Below are positions 53,321 to 61,641 of a DNA stretch of 64,000 bases, piece after piece (position 1 is the stretch's first letter; each line of letters starts with the position of its first letter). This DNA comes from Burkholderia cepacia (lineage in GTDB: Bacteria > Pseudomonadota > Gammaproteobacteria > Burkholderiales > Burkholderiaceae): the NCBI RefSeq assembly GCF_001718835.1, contig NZ_CP013444.1, forward strand, positions 2,356,001 through 2,420,000. Reading direction: 5' to 3'. The notes under the pieces were generated by a model, which was not told the origin of the DNA, made no database searches, and saw nothing but the letters and a program-made list of their open reading frames with translations. A program made the position numbers and the translations under genes.

Positions 53321-54661
53321 TCACGCGAACGGCACGGCCTCGAAGCCCGCCGCGAGCGCGTCGACGATCCGGTCGAGCTGCTCGCGCTGGATCACGAGCG
53401 GCGGCGACAGGATGATCTTCGTGCCGACCGGACGCACCAGCACGCCGTTCTCGCGTGCGACTTCCGCGACCGCGTTCGCATAGCCGGACAGCGGATCGAT
53501 CGGCTCGCGCGTGTCCTTGTTCGCGACGAGGTCGAGCGCGAGCATCAGCCCCTTGCCGCGTACCTCGCCGACCGCCGCGAAGCGTTCCGCGAACGGCTGC
53601 AGCGCCTCGAGCAGATACGCGCCCTGCTTCGCCGCATTCGCCGGCAGGTCTTCCTTCACGACGATGTCGAGGCTCGCGATCGCGGCCGCGCATGCGACCG
53701 GGTGGCCCGCATACGTATAGCCGTGCATGATCGCGCCGCCGAAGTCCGCGTTCGCGGCGAACGCGTCCTCGATCCGCGCGTTCACGACCGTCGCGCCGAG
53801 CGGCACGTAACCCGACGAGATCCCCTTAGCGAGACACATGATGTCCGGGCGCACGCCCCAGCCGCGGCTGCCGAACAGGCTGCCGCTGCGGCCGAAGCCC
53901 GTCACGACCTCGTCGGCGATCAACAGGACGCCGTAACGGTCGCACACCTCGCGCACGAGCGGCCAGTAGTTGGCCGGCGGCACGATCACGCCGCCCGCGC
54001 CCTGGATCGGCTCCGCGATGAACGCGGCCACCGTGTCCGGGCTCTGGAACTGGATCTCGCGCTCCAGCATTTCCGCGCAGATCCGGCCGAGTTCTTCGGG
54101 ATCCTGCGTGAACGGGTTGCGGTACAGCCAAGGCGTCTCGACGTGGAAGCAGCCCGGCAGGTTCGGCTCGTAGTTGCGGCGGAACACCGTGTTGCCATTC
54201 ACCGACGCGCCGCCGAAGTGCGTGCCGTGATAGCCCTGCTTCAGCGAGATGAACTTCGTGCGGTCGGCCTGGCCGCGCACCTTCCAGTACTGGCGCGCGA
54301 TCTTCAGCGCGGTCTCGATCGAATCGGAGCCGCCCGAGCTGTACAGCACGCGGCGCATCCCTTCCGGCTCGAGCAGGTCGATCACCTTCTTCGACAGCTC
54401 TTCCGCGCGCGGATGCGAGATCCCGTCGAACAGCTGGAAGTATTCGAGCTCGTCGAGCTGGCGCACGATCGCGTCCTTCACTTCCTGGCGGTTGTGGCCG
54501 ACGTTCACGTTCCACAGGCCCGCGACGCCGTCGACGAGCTTGCGCCCCTGTTCGTCGAACACGTAGCAGCCGTCGCCGCGCACGATGCGGATCGGCTTGC
54601 GCTGCTTCATCTCGTTCGGGTGCAGCATCGGGTGCCAGAATTTTGCTTCGTTGTAGCTCAT
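53321..54661 (-). CDS. Class III (omega) aminotransferase
   Basis: PLP enzyme of 446 residues, aspartate aminotransferase superfamily fold type I, that moves the terminal amino group of a diamine, omega-amino acid or similar amine to pyruvate or 2-oxoglutarate. Seen: GVAGLWNVNVGHNRQEV, SSGGSDSIETALKIARQYW (PLP phosphate site), KQGYHGTHFGG, LLIADEVVTGFGRSG (Asp contacting the pyridine N) and CLAKGISSGYVPLGA (Schiff-base Lys). Resembles taurine-, putrescine- and beta-alanine:pyruvate aminotransferases; the substrate is open. Follows the aldehyde dehydrogenase gene by 44 bases, so the pair turns an amine into an acid. Confidence 0.92.
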   Translation of the reverse strand: MSYNEAKFWHPMLHPNEMKQRKPIRIVRGDGCYVFDEQGRKLVDGVAGLWNVNVGHNRQEVKDAIVRQLDELEYFQLFDGISHPRAEELSKKVIDLLEPEGMRRVLYSSGGSDSIETALKIARQYWKVRGQADRTKFISLKQGYHGTHFGGASVNGNTVFRRNYEPNLPGCFHVETPWLYRNPFTQDPEELGRICAEMLEREIQFQSPDTVAAFIAEPIQGAGGVIVPPANYWPLVREVCDRYGVLLIADEVVTGFGRSGSLFGSRGWGVRPDIMCLAKGISSGYVPLGATVVNARIEDAFAANADFGGAIMHGYTYAGHPVACAAAIASLDIVVKEDLPANAAKQGAYLLEALQPFAERFAAVGEVRGKGLMLALDLVANKDTREPIDPLSGYANAVAEVARENGVLVRPVGTKIILSPPLVIQREQLDRIVDALAAGFEAVPFA

Positions 54662-54705
54662 TGCAGTCTCCGCTTTGGGATGGGTGTGCAGGGCCGCGCC
54701 GCGCG

Positions 54706-56208
54706 TCAGTGCGCGATGCAGACGGACTTGGTTTCGGTAAAGCCTTCGATCGCGTACTGGCCGAATTCGCGGCCGATACCCGATTGCTTGTAGCCGCCGA
54801 ACGGCATCGACGGATCGAGCGGGATATGGCAGTTCACCCACACGGTGCCGGCCTCGATCTGCGGCACGAGGTTCATCACGCGCTTCAGGTCGTTGCTCCA
54901 GATGCTCGCGGCGAGGCCGTACGGCGACGCGTTCGCGAGACGCACCGCGTCGGCCGCGTCGTCGAACGGCACGACGACGATCACCGGGCCGAACACCTCG
55001 TCGCGCACGATCGCGCTGTCCGGATGCGGATCGGCGATCACGGCCGGCTTCACGTAGTAGCCGGGCAGGCCGTCGGCCGGCGTGCCGCCCGCGAGGAACG
55101 TGTGGCCGTCACGGCGCGCCTGTTCGATGTGCTGGACGACCTTGTCGCGATGGTGCGCGGAGACCAGCGGGTTGATCTGCGCGGTCGTGTCTAGGCCCGC
55201 GCCGAGCTTCATCGACTGCGCGACGCCCGCGAGGCCGTCGGCGAGCAGCGCGAACTTGCTGCGGTGCACATAGATGCGCGACGCGGCCGCGCACACCTGC
55301 CCCTGGTTGAAGAACGCGCCGGCCGCGACGCCGTCGAGCGCCTGCGCGACGTCGATATCGTCGAGCATCACGATCGGGTTCTTGCCGCCGAGCTCGAGCG
55401 AGAAGCGCGTCATGTTCTGCACGGCCGCCGCGCCGACCAGCTTGCCGGTCGCGGTCGAGCCCGTGAACGAGATCTTCGCGATCGACGGATGGCTCGCGAG
55501 CGCGGCGCCGCACACGCGGCCACCGGTGACGACGTTGAATACGCCGGGCGGCACGCCGGCTTCGCGTGCGAGCTCGGCCAGGCGCAGCGCGGTGAGCGGC
55601 GTTTCCGGCGACGGCTTCAGCACGATCGTGCAGCCGGCCGCGAGCGCGGGGATCAGCTTCCACACCGCGATCATCAGCGGGAAATTCCACGGCACGATCG
55701 CGGCGACCACGCCGACCGGCTCCTTGCGCGTATAGGCCGTGTAGCGCGCGCCGGGCGGGAACGGGATCGACACGTCGAGCGTCTGGCCGGTGATCTTGGT
55801 CGCCCAGCCGGCCATGTAGCGCACGTATTCGACGCTCGCGCCGACCTCGATCGCGCGCGACACGTGAATCGACTTGCCCTGGTTCAGCGTTTCGAGCTGC
55901 GCGAGCGTTTCGGCGTCGGCCTCGATCAGGTCGGCGAGTTTCAGCAGGATGCGTTCGCGGTCCGCCGGACGCAGGCCGCTCCATGCGCGCGTGTCGAACG
56001 CGTGCTTCGCGCTGGCGACCGCGCGGTCGACGTCGCGCTCGTCGGCGTCCGCGACCGTCGCGAGCCGCTCGCCCGTCGCGGGGTCGTACACGTCGAGTCG
56101 TGCGGCCGCGTGGGCGGGCTGCATTTCGCCGTCGATGAAGAGGCCGAAATCGCGCGCAACGAAAGTGCGCACGGTGTCGCTGACGGCGACGAAGGTCGAT
56201 GAGGTCAT
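54706..56208 (-). CDS. NAD-dependent aldehyde dehydrogenase
   Basis: Oxidoreductase of 500 residues in the ALDH superfamily (phenylacetaldehyde/gamma-aminobutyraldehyde-type). IVPWNFPLMIAVWKLIPALAAGCTIVLKPSPETPLTAL, FTGSTATGKLVG, the catalytic Glu in LELGGKNP and catalytic Cys in FFNQGQVCAAASR are intact. Oxidises the aldehyde formed by the next gene's aminotransferase. The promoter region carries the amine-regulon motif (56296-56310), 88 bases before the ATG. Confidence 0.94.
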   Translation of the reverse strand: MTSSTFVAVSDTVRTFVARDFGLFIDGEMQPAHAAARLDVYDPATGERLATVADADERDVDRAVASAKHAFDTRAWSGLRPADRERILLKLADLIEADAETLAQLETLNQGKSIHVSRAIEVGASVEYVRYMAGWATKITGQTLDVSIPFPPGARYTAYTRKEPVGVVAAIVPWNFPLMIAVWKLIPALAAGCTIVLKPSPETPLTALRLAELAREAGVPPGVFNVVTGGRVCGAALASHPSIAKISFTGSTATGKLVGAAAVQNMTRFSLELGGKNPIVMLDDIDVAQALDGVAAGAFFNQGQVCAAASRIYVHRSKFALLADGLAGVAQSMKLGAGLDTTAQINPLVSAHHRDKVVQHIEQARRDGHTFLAGGTPADGLPGYYVKPAVIADPHPDSAIVRDEVFGPVIVVVPFDDAADAVRLANASPYGLAASIWSNDLKRVMNLVPQIEAGTVWVNCHIPLDPSMPFGGYKQSGIGREFGQYAIEGFTETKSVCIAH

Positions 56209-56295
56209 GGGCGTCTCGATGAAGGTCCTGGCGAGGCCGCGTGCCGGGGCACGCGGGCGTCGGACCACTGTATCGAGCGCGTTGGGAAGGACGTG

Positions 56296-56310
56296 AGCGC
56301 AAATTGGCAA
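56296..56310. promoter_or_regulatory. Amine-regulon motif, copy 3 (aldehyde dehydrogenase promoter)
   Basis: AGCGCAAATTGGCAA, preceded by CGTG exactly as in copy 4; the shared 19-mer is CGTGAGCGCAAATTGGCAA. Confidence 0.75.
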
Positions 56311-56367
56311 GCGCGTGGCGGATGGGGGCTGGCGGTGTGTGCCGCGGCCGGCGCCGATCGCCAAGGA

Positions 56368-57030
56368 TCAGCCGCTGACCTCCATGCATCCGGCACGGCC
56401 GACCAGTTCCCGTTCCCTGGCTCGGCCCGACGTGAACAGGCAGAAATTGGCGCCGATATCGCTTTCAAACTCCATCAGGAAATCCAGGCCGCCATCCCGG
56501 TCGATGTCGCCCGCCCATATCAAGGACGCGCGGAACGGCGGGGTGCTCCCGCCAAAGTCATGAAGGATCGATCGCTTGCCGTCGCCTTCGGCGGTCACGG
56601 AACCGGATGCCGTGTAGCGCAGATCGTACTGGTGCCCGTGAAAACCGATGCGCAGCGGCTTGGCGTGAGGTTCGATCGTTCTTTCATTGTTCGCGAACGG
56701 CATGGTCGCCGTCTCGACCTTGCCCGCCTTGAGCAGCTCGCAATGAAGCAGCACGATGGACTTGTCCTGATCGGAAGTAACATCGACCACCTCGTCATAC
56801 CCTTGCACCGGTTCGAACCGGACGCGTGCCGGCGCCAGTTCCCAGTGGTTTCGGTTCGGTAGCAGCCCGAGCCATCCGTCCTTTGGATAGTCGCCGGCAT
56901 CGCCAACGTCAGCGACCGTAAACCGGGCCGGCGGCAGCACGACGCAGGTGTCGTGGCCGCCCTCTTGAGCAGACGCCGCTGAGGAATAAAGCACGGCGAG
57001 CAGGACGGCCAGCAGCGATTTGGTATTCAT
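56368..57030 (-). CDS. Secreted protein of unknown function
   Basis: Protein of 220 residues with signal peptide 1-22 (ASAQEG). The mature part has WLGLLPNRNHWELAPARVRFEPV and, near the C-terminus, IWAGDIDRDGGLDFLMEF, an FG-GAP/EF-hand-like calcium-loop pattern (D-x-D-x-D). Three cysteines in the mature chain. Codon use and GC content are lower than in the flanking genes. It interrupts the LuxR-dehydrogenase pair and appears unrelated to amine metabolism, so it is probably a later insertion. I do not recognise the family. Confidence 0.7.
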   Translation of the reverse strand: MNTKSLLAVLLAVLYSSAASAQEGGHDTCVVLPPARFTVADVGDAGDYPKDGWLGLLPNRNHWELAPARVRFEPVQGYDEVVDVTSDQDKSIVLLHCELLKAGKVETATMPFANNERTIEPHAKPLRIGFHGHQYDLRYTASGSVTAEGDGKRSILHDFGGSTPPFRASLIWAGDIDRDGGLDFLMEFESDIGANFCLFTSGRARERELVGRAGCMEVSG

Positions 57031-57081
57031 GGATCCGCGATTGCCAAAGGTTCGATGTCGGGATCGCGATTATCGGCTGAG

Positions 57082-57822
57082 TTACAGGAACAGCGCGCCC
57101 ACCAGTTCGGTGCGGTTCGACACGCCGAGCTTGCGGTACATGCGCATCAGGTGCGTCTTGACGGTCGGCTGGCCGAGTGCGAGATCGCGCGCGATCTCCT
57201 TGTTCGAGCGGCCGTCGCGCACGAGGCGCGCAATCTGCTCCTCGCGATAGGTCAGCCGCTCCTCGCAGCCGATCCGGTGGATCCCGCGCCGCGCACGCAG
57301 CAGCGGGCTCAGCGCGGCCTCGGCGACCGGTTGCAGACGCACAAGTGCGTCGATCTCGCCTGGCACGAACCGGCCGGCCGCGCCTTCGCCGGCCGCGCCT
57401 TCGCCGGTCGCACCGAAGCGCAACAGCGAGAACGCGCCGACCGTCCGGCCCGCGTCGCGCAGCCAGATCTCGACCACATCGGCGACATCATGCCGGCACA
57501 GGAAGCGCGTCCAATAGGCGGATGCTTCGCGGCGTTCGTCAGGCAATTGGGACGCGAGCGTGACGACCGCGCGCTCGCCCGCCGCGCAACGCGACGGATG
57601 CAGCGGATCGAGCATCCGGTAGCGCGCGACATAGACGCGATGCATCGATTCCGGCATCCCGAACAACTCGAAATCGGCCGGCTCGCCGCTCTGGTCGAGC
57701 CGGTAGAACACGATCGCGGACGGGCTCGCGAACGCATCGAACGCGTCCACGCACGCGCGCAGCGCACGACACCAGTCGGCAGCGGGATCGGACGAAGCGG
57801 ATGAGGTCGGCATGATGGGCAT
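57082..57822 (-). CDS. LuxR-family transcriptional regulator
   Basis: Regulator of 246 residues: an N-terminal sensor-like domain (about 15-165), an Ala/Gly/Glu repeat linker (GATGEGAAGEGAAGR) and a C-terminal LuxR HTH at about 180-240 (LTYREEQIARLVRDGRSNKEIARDLALGQPTVKTHLMRMYRKLGVSNRTELV). It has no receiver Asp or acyl-homoserine-lactone signature. A motif copy lies 63 bases upstream of its start, so it is either the regulator of the amine regulon or a member of it. Two close ATG codons leave the start uncertain by three residues. Confidence 0.88.
   Translation of the reverse strand: MPIMPTSSASSDPAADWCRALRACVDAFDAFASPSAIVFYRLDQSGEPADFELFGMPESMHRVYVARYRMLDPLHPSRCAAGERAVVTLASQLPDERREASAYWTRFLCRHDVADVVEIWLRDAGRTVGAFSLLRFGATGEGAAGEGAAGRFVPGEIDALVRLQPVAEAALSPLLRARRGIHRIGCEERLTYREEQIARLVRDGRSNKEIARDLALGQPTVKTHLMRMYRKLGVSNRTELVGALFL
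57376..57405. repeat. 15-bp tandem repeat inside the LuxR gene
   Basis: GGCCGCGCCTTCGCC occurs twice in a row in frame, giving the duplicated GEGAA linker, with a decayed third copy. A likely slippage site of variable linker length. Confidence 0.7.
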
Positions 57823-57884
57823 CGGCGAGCGGACAGACGCATCGAACGTCAGCGGAGCCTACGAGAGGCGGCAAGCGTTGCGTG

Positions 57885-57899
57885 AGCGCAAATTGGCAA
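57885..57899. promoter_or_regulatory. Amine-regulon motif, copy 4 (LuxR promoter)
   Basis: AGCGCAAATTGGCAA in the same orientation relative to the downstream gene as the other three copies; 63 bases before the LuxR ATG. Confidence 0.75.
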
Positions 57900-57986
57900 T
57901 TCGCCGCGATGACGACTTGCACGTGGCTGCTCTGCGAACCGGCTGGCTTCAGCGTTGCGACGCGCTTCCGCGCAGTGCCGTCCGCA

Positions 57987-58862
57987 TCAATGCGCGTTCG
58001 CGGCGAACGTGTCGCAGGCGCTCAGTTCGCCCGATTCCATCCCGCGCCGCAGCCAGTACACGCGCTGGTCGCTGGTGCCGTGCGTGAAGCTCTCCGGCAC
58101 GACGTAGCCCTGCCCTTGCTGCTGCAGCCGGTCGTCGCCGATCGCGGCGGCCGCCTTCAGCCCCTGCTCGAAATCGCCGGGTTCCATCAGCCGCTGGTTC
58201 GCGCGCTGCGCGTTGTTCGCCCATACGCCGGCGAAGCAGTCTGCCTGCAGCTCCATCCGTACCGACAGCTGGTTCGCGCGCGCTTCGCTCGACCGCCGGC
58301 GTGCGGCGTCGACCTTGTCGGAAATGCCGAGCAGGTTCTGCACGTGATGGCCGACTTCGTGCGCGACCACGTAAGCCTGCGCGAAATCGCCGCCCGCGCC
58401 GAAACGCTGGCGCAGCTCGTCGTAGAAACCGAGATCGATGTACACCTTGCGGTCGGCCGGGCAATAGAACGGCCCCATCGCAGTCTGGCCCGTGCCGCAT
58501 GCTGTCGGGGTCGAGTTCGTGAACATCACGAGCGTCGGCGGCTGGTACTGCTCGTGCAACTGCGTCGAGAAGATCGTCGTCCAGGTCCGCTCGATATTGC
58601 CGAGCACCTTGCGCGTAAATACCGCGCCGGCGTCGGTCGCGGGCGCGCCCTGCTGCTGTGCCTGATGCTGCGCCTGCTGCTGGCGGCCCTGCAGCGCCGA
58701 TGCGCCTTCGAGCACCACGCGCGGGTCGATCCCGAAGAAATACGACGCGGCGAACGCGATCACGATCGTGCCGATGCCGATCGTCGCCCCGCGCCCGCCG
58801 CCGAACCCGCCGCCGCGGCGGTCTTCGACGTTCTGGCTTTCGGTTTCGTCGTCCAGCCTCAT
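57987..58862 (-). CDS. Neutral zinc metallopeptidase, YpfJ family
   Basis: Membrane-anchored protein of 291 residues: Gly-rich N-terminus (RRGGGFGGGRG), one membrane helix at about 28-46 (TIGIGTIVIAFAASYFFGI), a Gln-rich linker, then a peptidase-like domain with YVVAHEVGHHVQNLLGI (HEXXH zinc site) and ELQADCFAGVWA as the third-ligand helix. Known as YpfJ/KPN_02809; physiological substrate unknown. Alone, ends 88 bases before the LuxR motif region. Confidence 0.93.
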   Translation of the reverse strand: MRLDDETESQNVEDRRGGGFGGGRGATIGIGTIVIAFAASYFFGIDPRVVLEGASALQGRQQQAQHQAQQQGAPATDAGAVFTRKVLGNIERTWTTIFSTQLHEQYQPPTLVMFTNSTPTACGTGQTAMGPFYCPADRKVYIDLGFYDELRQRFGAGGDFAQAYVVAHEVGHHVQNLLGISDKVDAARRRSSEARANQLSVRMELQADCFAGVWANNAQRANQRLMEPGDFEQGLKAAAAIGDDRLQQQGQGYVVPESFTHGTSDQRVYWLRRGMESGELSACDTFAANAH

Positions 58863-58910
58863 TGCGGGCTCCCCTTCCCTGTCGTTATGCCGGCCCAATG
58901 GATCCGCCGG

Positions 58911-59210
58911 TCAAGTAACAATCATCGTGGCATGCGGCGCCGGGCAGCCGGGCATGTGCACTTGCTCGAACATGCTGCTGCGCGGCGACCGAACCGGCGA
59001 ATCGTCACACTGATTCATCGCATCGATGCTGGCACTGCCTTGGCGCAGATGCGCGGCCGGCACAATTTTGCCGACTTTCGGCCACTTATCGCAAAAGTAC
59101 CAAGCATAGAGCGATCTGCCGCACGAGATCGTAAGCTTTTGCAAAATCTGGCTCGGAGGATGGTCCTTGGGCACAAGGTCGTCGAGCGTCACCATCTCAA
59201 GTTCGTGCTG
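58911..59210 (-). pseudogene. Remnant of an IS1182-like transposase, N-terminus only
   Basis: On the minus strand from 59210, QHELEMVTLDDLVPKDH (to about 59160) matches the N-terminal hallmark of IS1182-family transposases. After DH the expected LLRKID continuation is lost, and similarity shifts or ends, so the gene is truncated and probably frameshifted. The open frame to 58911 beyond that is not convincing protein. Marks the left end of the degraded mobile region. Confidence 0.45.
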
Positions 59211-59250
59211 CGACGGGGAGCGGATTCTTCAGTATCCGGCTTTTAAGGGC

Positions 59251-59290
59251 GAGGGTTTGTCGGCAGTCTGAGGCGCCAACGGCGCCTTGG
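59251..59290. repeat. Diverged repeat, copy 1
   Basis: GAGGGTTTGTCGGCAGTCTG followed by an inverted GGCGCC-AAC-GGCGCC; related to the sequence at 61591-61635. Lies between the stop of the interrupted gene and the IS1182-like remnant. Confidence 0.6.
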
Positions 59291-59337
59291 TCGTTGCCTT
59301 GATAGTCGACCGGTTCACCAACGTGAAACTGCCGCGT

Positions 59338-59566
59338 CTATTCCTGATTGAGTTGCCACGTCTTACCGAACACGTCGATGACTGGGCTACCGTCTTGCTT
59401 GTAGTATTCGATCACAACGTTGCCCTGGTTCAAGGCAGCCAGCAGCAGATTCGCAGCACCATTCACACCGCCCCCAGGCCACTGAGCAAGATGCGGATTG
59501 GCCGTCACCACCCTCAGCGGCCGGCAGAGCTTGACCAGATGGTTGTTCAATTTCGCCATTTGAACC
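59338..59566 (-). pseudogene. 3' part of a gene split by the IS4-family element
   Basis: Codes for the last 73 residues (MAKLNNHLVKLCRPLRVVTA to the end KTWQLNQE) of a protein whose first 85 residues are encoded at 61008-61264. Removing the element and one copy of the 9-bp duplication joins ANPVQ to MAKLNN in frame and gives a complete 158-residue protein. No known domain is recognised. Position after a toxin-like fragment suggests an immunity protein, by analogy only. Confidence 0.75.
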
Positions 59567-61007
59567 CATTCCATTACACACAAGTCTGCTGCTCAAGCTC
59601 GCGCGCGTATGTGATGCCGGCAGCAAAATCCACCACTCGCTGCATGCCTAGCCAGATGGTTTTGACGCCAGGCTCGCCGTCGCCTTTGCGGGCGAGGAAG
59701 CCGCCGAGCCTGGCGACGAGCCGTACCACTTCGTTTAGCCGCGGCGGTTTGTCGGGTGGGGCCTTCTTGTTGAGGATGAAGGCGGCCCTCCATTCATCGG
59801 GCTCGAATAGCAGTCCGGCATCGAGGTCCGGGCACGTTCGACCTAACCGCATGAGACGAGCAATGCGCCACGCCACCACCATGAACACCGCCAGCGCCCG
59901 CTCGATGCGCTCGATCGTGCTCAGTTGTAGCGCCTCGACTCGGCAACCGTTCTTCAGCACATGAAAGAAGGTTTCCACCTCCCAGCGGGCGCGGTACCAA
60001 TCGATCAGCCGTGCGGCCTCGGTCATATCCGGCACGTCGCGATTGGTCAGCAAGCGCCATTCGATCGGCGTCACCCCGGCGGGCGCGTCAAGCTCGCGCG
60101 CAACAAGGCAATTGATCGACACCACACCGCCCTGGCCATCGGGCACGTCGATCCGACGACTCCAGATTTGCTGCTGAACCTCCCGCGCCTTCTGTCGCTG
60201 GCGACCATGCAATGTGAAGCGGATTTCACCGAGCGGCTCAGCTTGCGTGGCGTGATCCCAGAGCCTTTGACCCTCGGGCAACACGCGATTGTGCTGGGCG
60301 CGAATCAGCCAGTCGGCCGGGTAACCCAAATCGCGCGCTTTGGCCATCAGCTCGACAATGTCCGACTCCCGGTCCGCGACATACACCAACCGTGTGCCGG
60401 GCAGATCCACCGCCTGCTCGGCCACCCGTTCGTATCCCTCGATCCAGCGCATGCTTTCCTTGATACCGCCCCGCTTGCCTCGGGCGTCCTTGCGCTCACG
60501 CGACCCCATCCAGGCATTGAGCACGCCCAACGGTTCACGCTGTGGCGTGACCGCGTAGGTCGCATGAACGTACATGCCGCGCTGGGCTTCATACGACAAC
60601 GGCCCCAGTCCAGCGATCTCCTGCCCGTTAAAGTTCAGCTCGGTCGTGTCATCCAGGCACAGCACCACCTCGCATGCCCGCATCCGCTCGGTCGCGCTCT
60701 GCCAGTGCGGCTCCATGACGTCGGTCCATTCCAGCTTGTCCTGCGCGAAGAACCGATAAGCCGCCGCCGTCTCAGCCCAGCCGCCGCACGCCAGCGGAAT
60801 GCTCGCCGTCGGATTGCTCGACAGTTGCTCGGCCAGCAGGATCGCCCGCCGGTTCAGCCGCTTGTCGCCCAGATCGATGCCCTTGAATTCCATTGCTGCC
60901 CAGCTCTCCGTTGCTCGTGCCATTCGCGTGCCGCGCAAAAAGCAAGAGTAAACGGCAAGCCGCGACAGTTTACAAGCCGCTCTCGCCGACTTGTGTGTAA
61001 TGGAATG
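59567..61007 (-). mobile_element. Intact IS4-family insertion sequence, 1,441 bp
   Basis: Ends are 20-bp perfect inverted repeats (CATTCCATTACACACAAGTC at the left, its complement at the right). It is flanked by a 9-bp direct repeat, ATTTGAACC, at 59558-59566 and 61008-61016, the length usual for the IS50/Tn5 group. One transposase gene fills it. The perfect duplication and intact gene mean recent insertion. Confidence 0.95.
59574..60923 (-). CDS. IS4-family (Tn5-like) transposase
   Basis: Cut-and-paste DDE transposase of 449 residues. Catalytic blocks: CLDDTTELNF (Asp91/92), YVADRESDIVEL (second Asp, about 184-188) and the Y-R-x-R-W-x-x-E type motif YRARWEVETFFHVLKNGCRVE (Glu about 315-317), as in Tn5 transposase. 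N-terminal DNA-binding domain FKGIDLGDKRLNRRAILLAEQLSSNP is the Tn5-specific block. I chose the ATG at 60923; longer frames run over the inverted repeat. No frameshift or stop, so it is probably active. Confidence 0.95.
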   Translation of the reverse strand: MARATESWAAMEFKGIDLGDKRLNRRAILLAEQLSSNPTASIPLACGGWAETAAAYRFFAQDKLEWTDVMEPHWQSATERMRACEVVLCLDDTTELNFNGQEIAGLGPLSYEAQRGMYVHATYAVTPQREPLGVLNAWMGSRERKDARGKRGGIKESMRWIEGYERVAEQAVDLPGTRLVYVADRESDIVELMAKARDLGYPADWLIRAQHNRVLPEGQRLWDHATQAEPLGEIRFTLHGRQRQKAREVQQQIWSRRIDVPDGQGGVVSINCLVARELDAPAGVTPIEWRLLTNRDVPDMTEAARLIDWYRARWEVETFFHVLKNGCRVEALQLSTIERIERALAVFMVVAWRIARLMRLGRTCPDLDAGLLFEPDEWRAAFILNKKAPPDKPPRLNEVVRLVARLGGFLARKGDGEPGVKTIWLGMQRVVDFAAGITYARELEQQTCV

Positions 61008-61264
61008 ATTTGAACCGGGTTGGCGCAATATGTCGCGACCTGTTGACGTTTCGCCGCAGCAAAAATGACGTACGCGTGGGCAGGCAGGCCCGCCCGATTG
61101 GCGGGGCCAGCCAACGTCAAGGGCAAACGTTGTTCCAGAATGTCGCGATTGGTGCCCCAGCTTCGATCAGAGTGAAAAATCTTTTGCTCCACTGTGGCAC
61201 CAGCAGCCTGGAAGGTCGCCTTCGTTTCGAAGGGCATATCGATAATCAACAAATCCCCAGCCAT
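61008..61264 (-). pseudogene. 5' part of a gene split by the IS4-family element
   Basis: Starts at an ATG with AGGAGC upstream and codes for 85 residues, beginning MAGDLLIIDMPFETKATFQA and ending ATYCANPVQ, before running into the element. Continues at 59338-59557 (see that entry). The TSD lies inside the codons for NPVQM. Function unknown; an immunity or effector role is a guess from context. Confidence 0.75.
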
Positions 61265-61326
61265 GATATTGCTCCTATTGTCCTGTCAAGCAGGAGCGGC
61301 GGATTCGGAACATTCAGTGCCTTCCG

Positions 61327-61562
61327 CTACCGCTGCTTGGGCCAAAATACGCAGGTATCAGCTGAGGCTCGCAAAAATGGAATCGATCCGGGGCCCGCTG
61401 ATGGTTCAACACTAGCCGCTCGACTGGGTGCGCCAAATAGTCCGCTCGTCATACCTCGCGTCTCGTGCAGATCTTCCCATGCGTAAATGCGAAGCTCGGG
61501 TGAAACACCAACATCAATTTCGGTCCGGATTTGCTGAAGCAGATCACCATTCGCCTTCGCTA
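61327..61562 (-). pseudogene. Fragment of an unknown protein, possible toxin C-terminus
   Basis: The open frame reads NGDLLQQIRTEIDVGVSPELRIYAWEDLHETRG and continues for about 45 more residues to CVFWPKQR-stop at 61327. Its upstream part runs through a terminator, so it has lost its start. It stops 62 bases before the split gene. The order 'headless fragment, then small gene' repeats that of the toxin end and imm26 next to it, hence the suggestion of an orphan toxin end. No family recognised. Confidence 0.4.
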
Positions 61563-61599
61563 AAAAGAAAAAACCCCTCGTTCCGAAAAACGAAGGGTT
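61562..61599 (-). terminator. Rho-independent terminator after imm26
   Basis: On the minus strand AACCCTTCGTT-TTTCGG-AACGAGGGGTT with one G-U pair, followed by TTTTTTCTTTTT. Lies 43-80 bases after the Imm26 stop. Confidence 0.85.
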
Positions 61600-61635
61600 C
61601 GTCAGCAATCTGGGGGCCGCCGTCAGCGGCCCTTT
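61591..61635. repeat. Diverged repeat, copy 2
   Basis: CGAAGGGTTCGTCAGCAATC followed by an inverted GGGCCGC/GCGGCCC; related to 59251-59290 in sequence, hairpin position and orientation. Each copy follows a gene of the immunity-like series. Confidence 0.6.
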
Positions 61636-61641
61636 GTTTTC

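Noticed and set aside
61011..61486. Plus-strand open frames across the split gene and the toxin fragment
   Set aside because: They are antisense to the reconstructed frame, lack start signals and show no domain.
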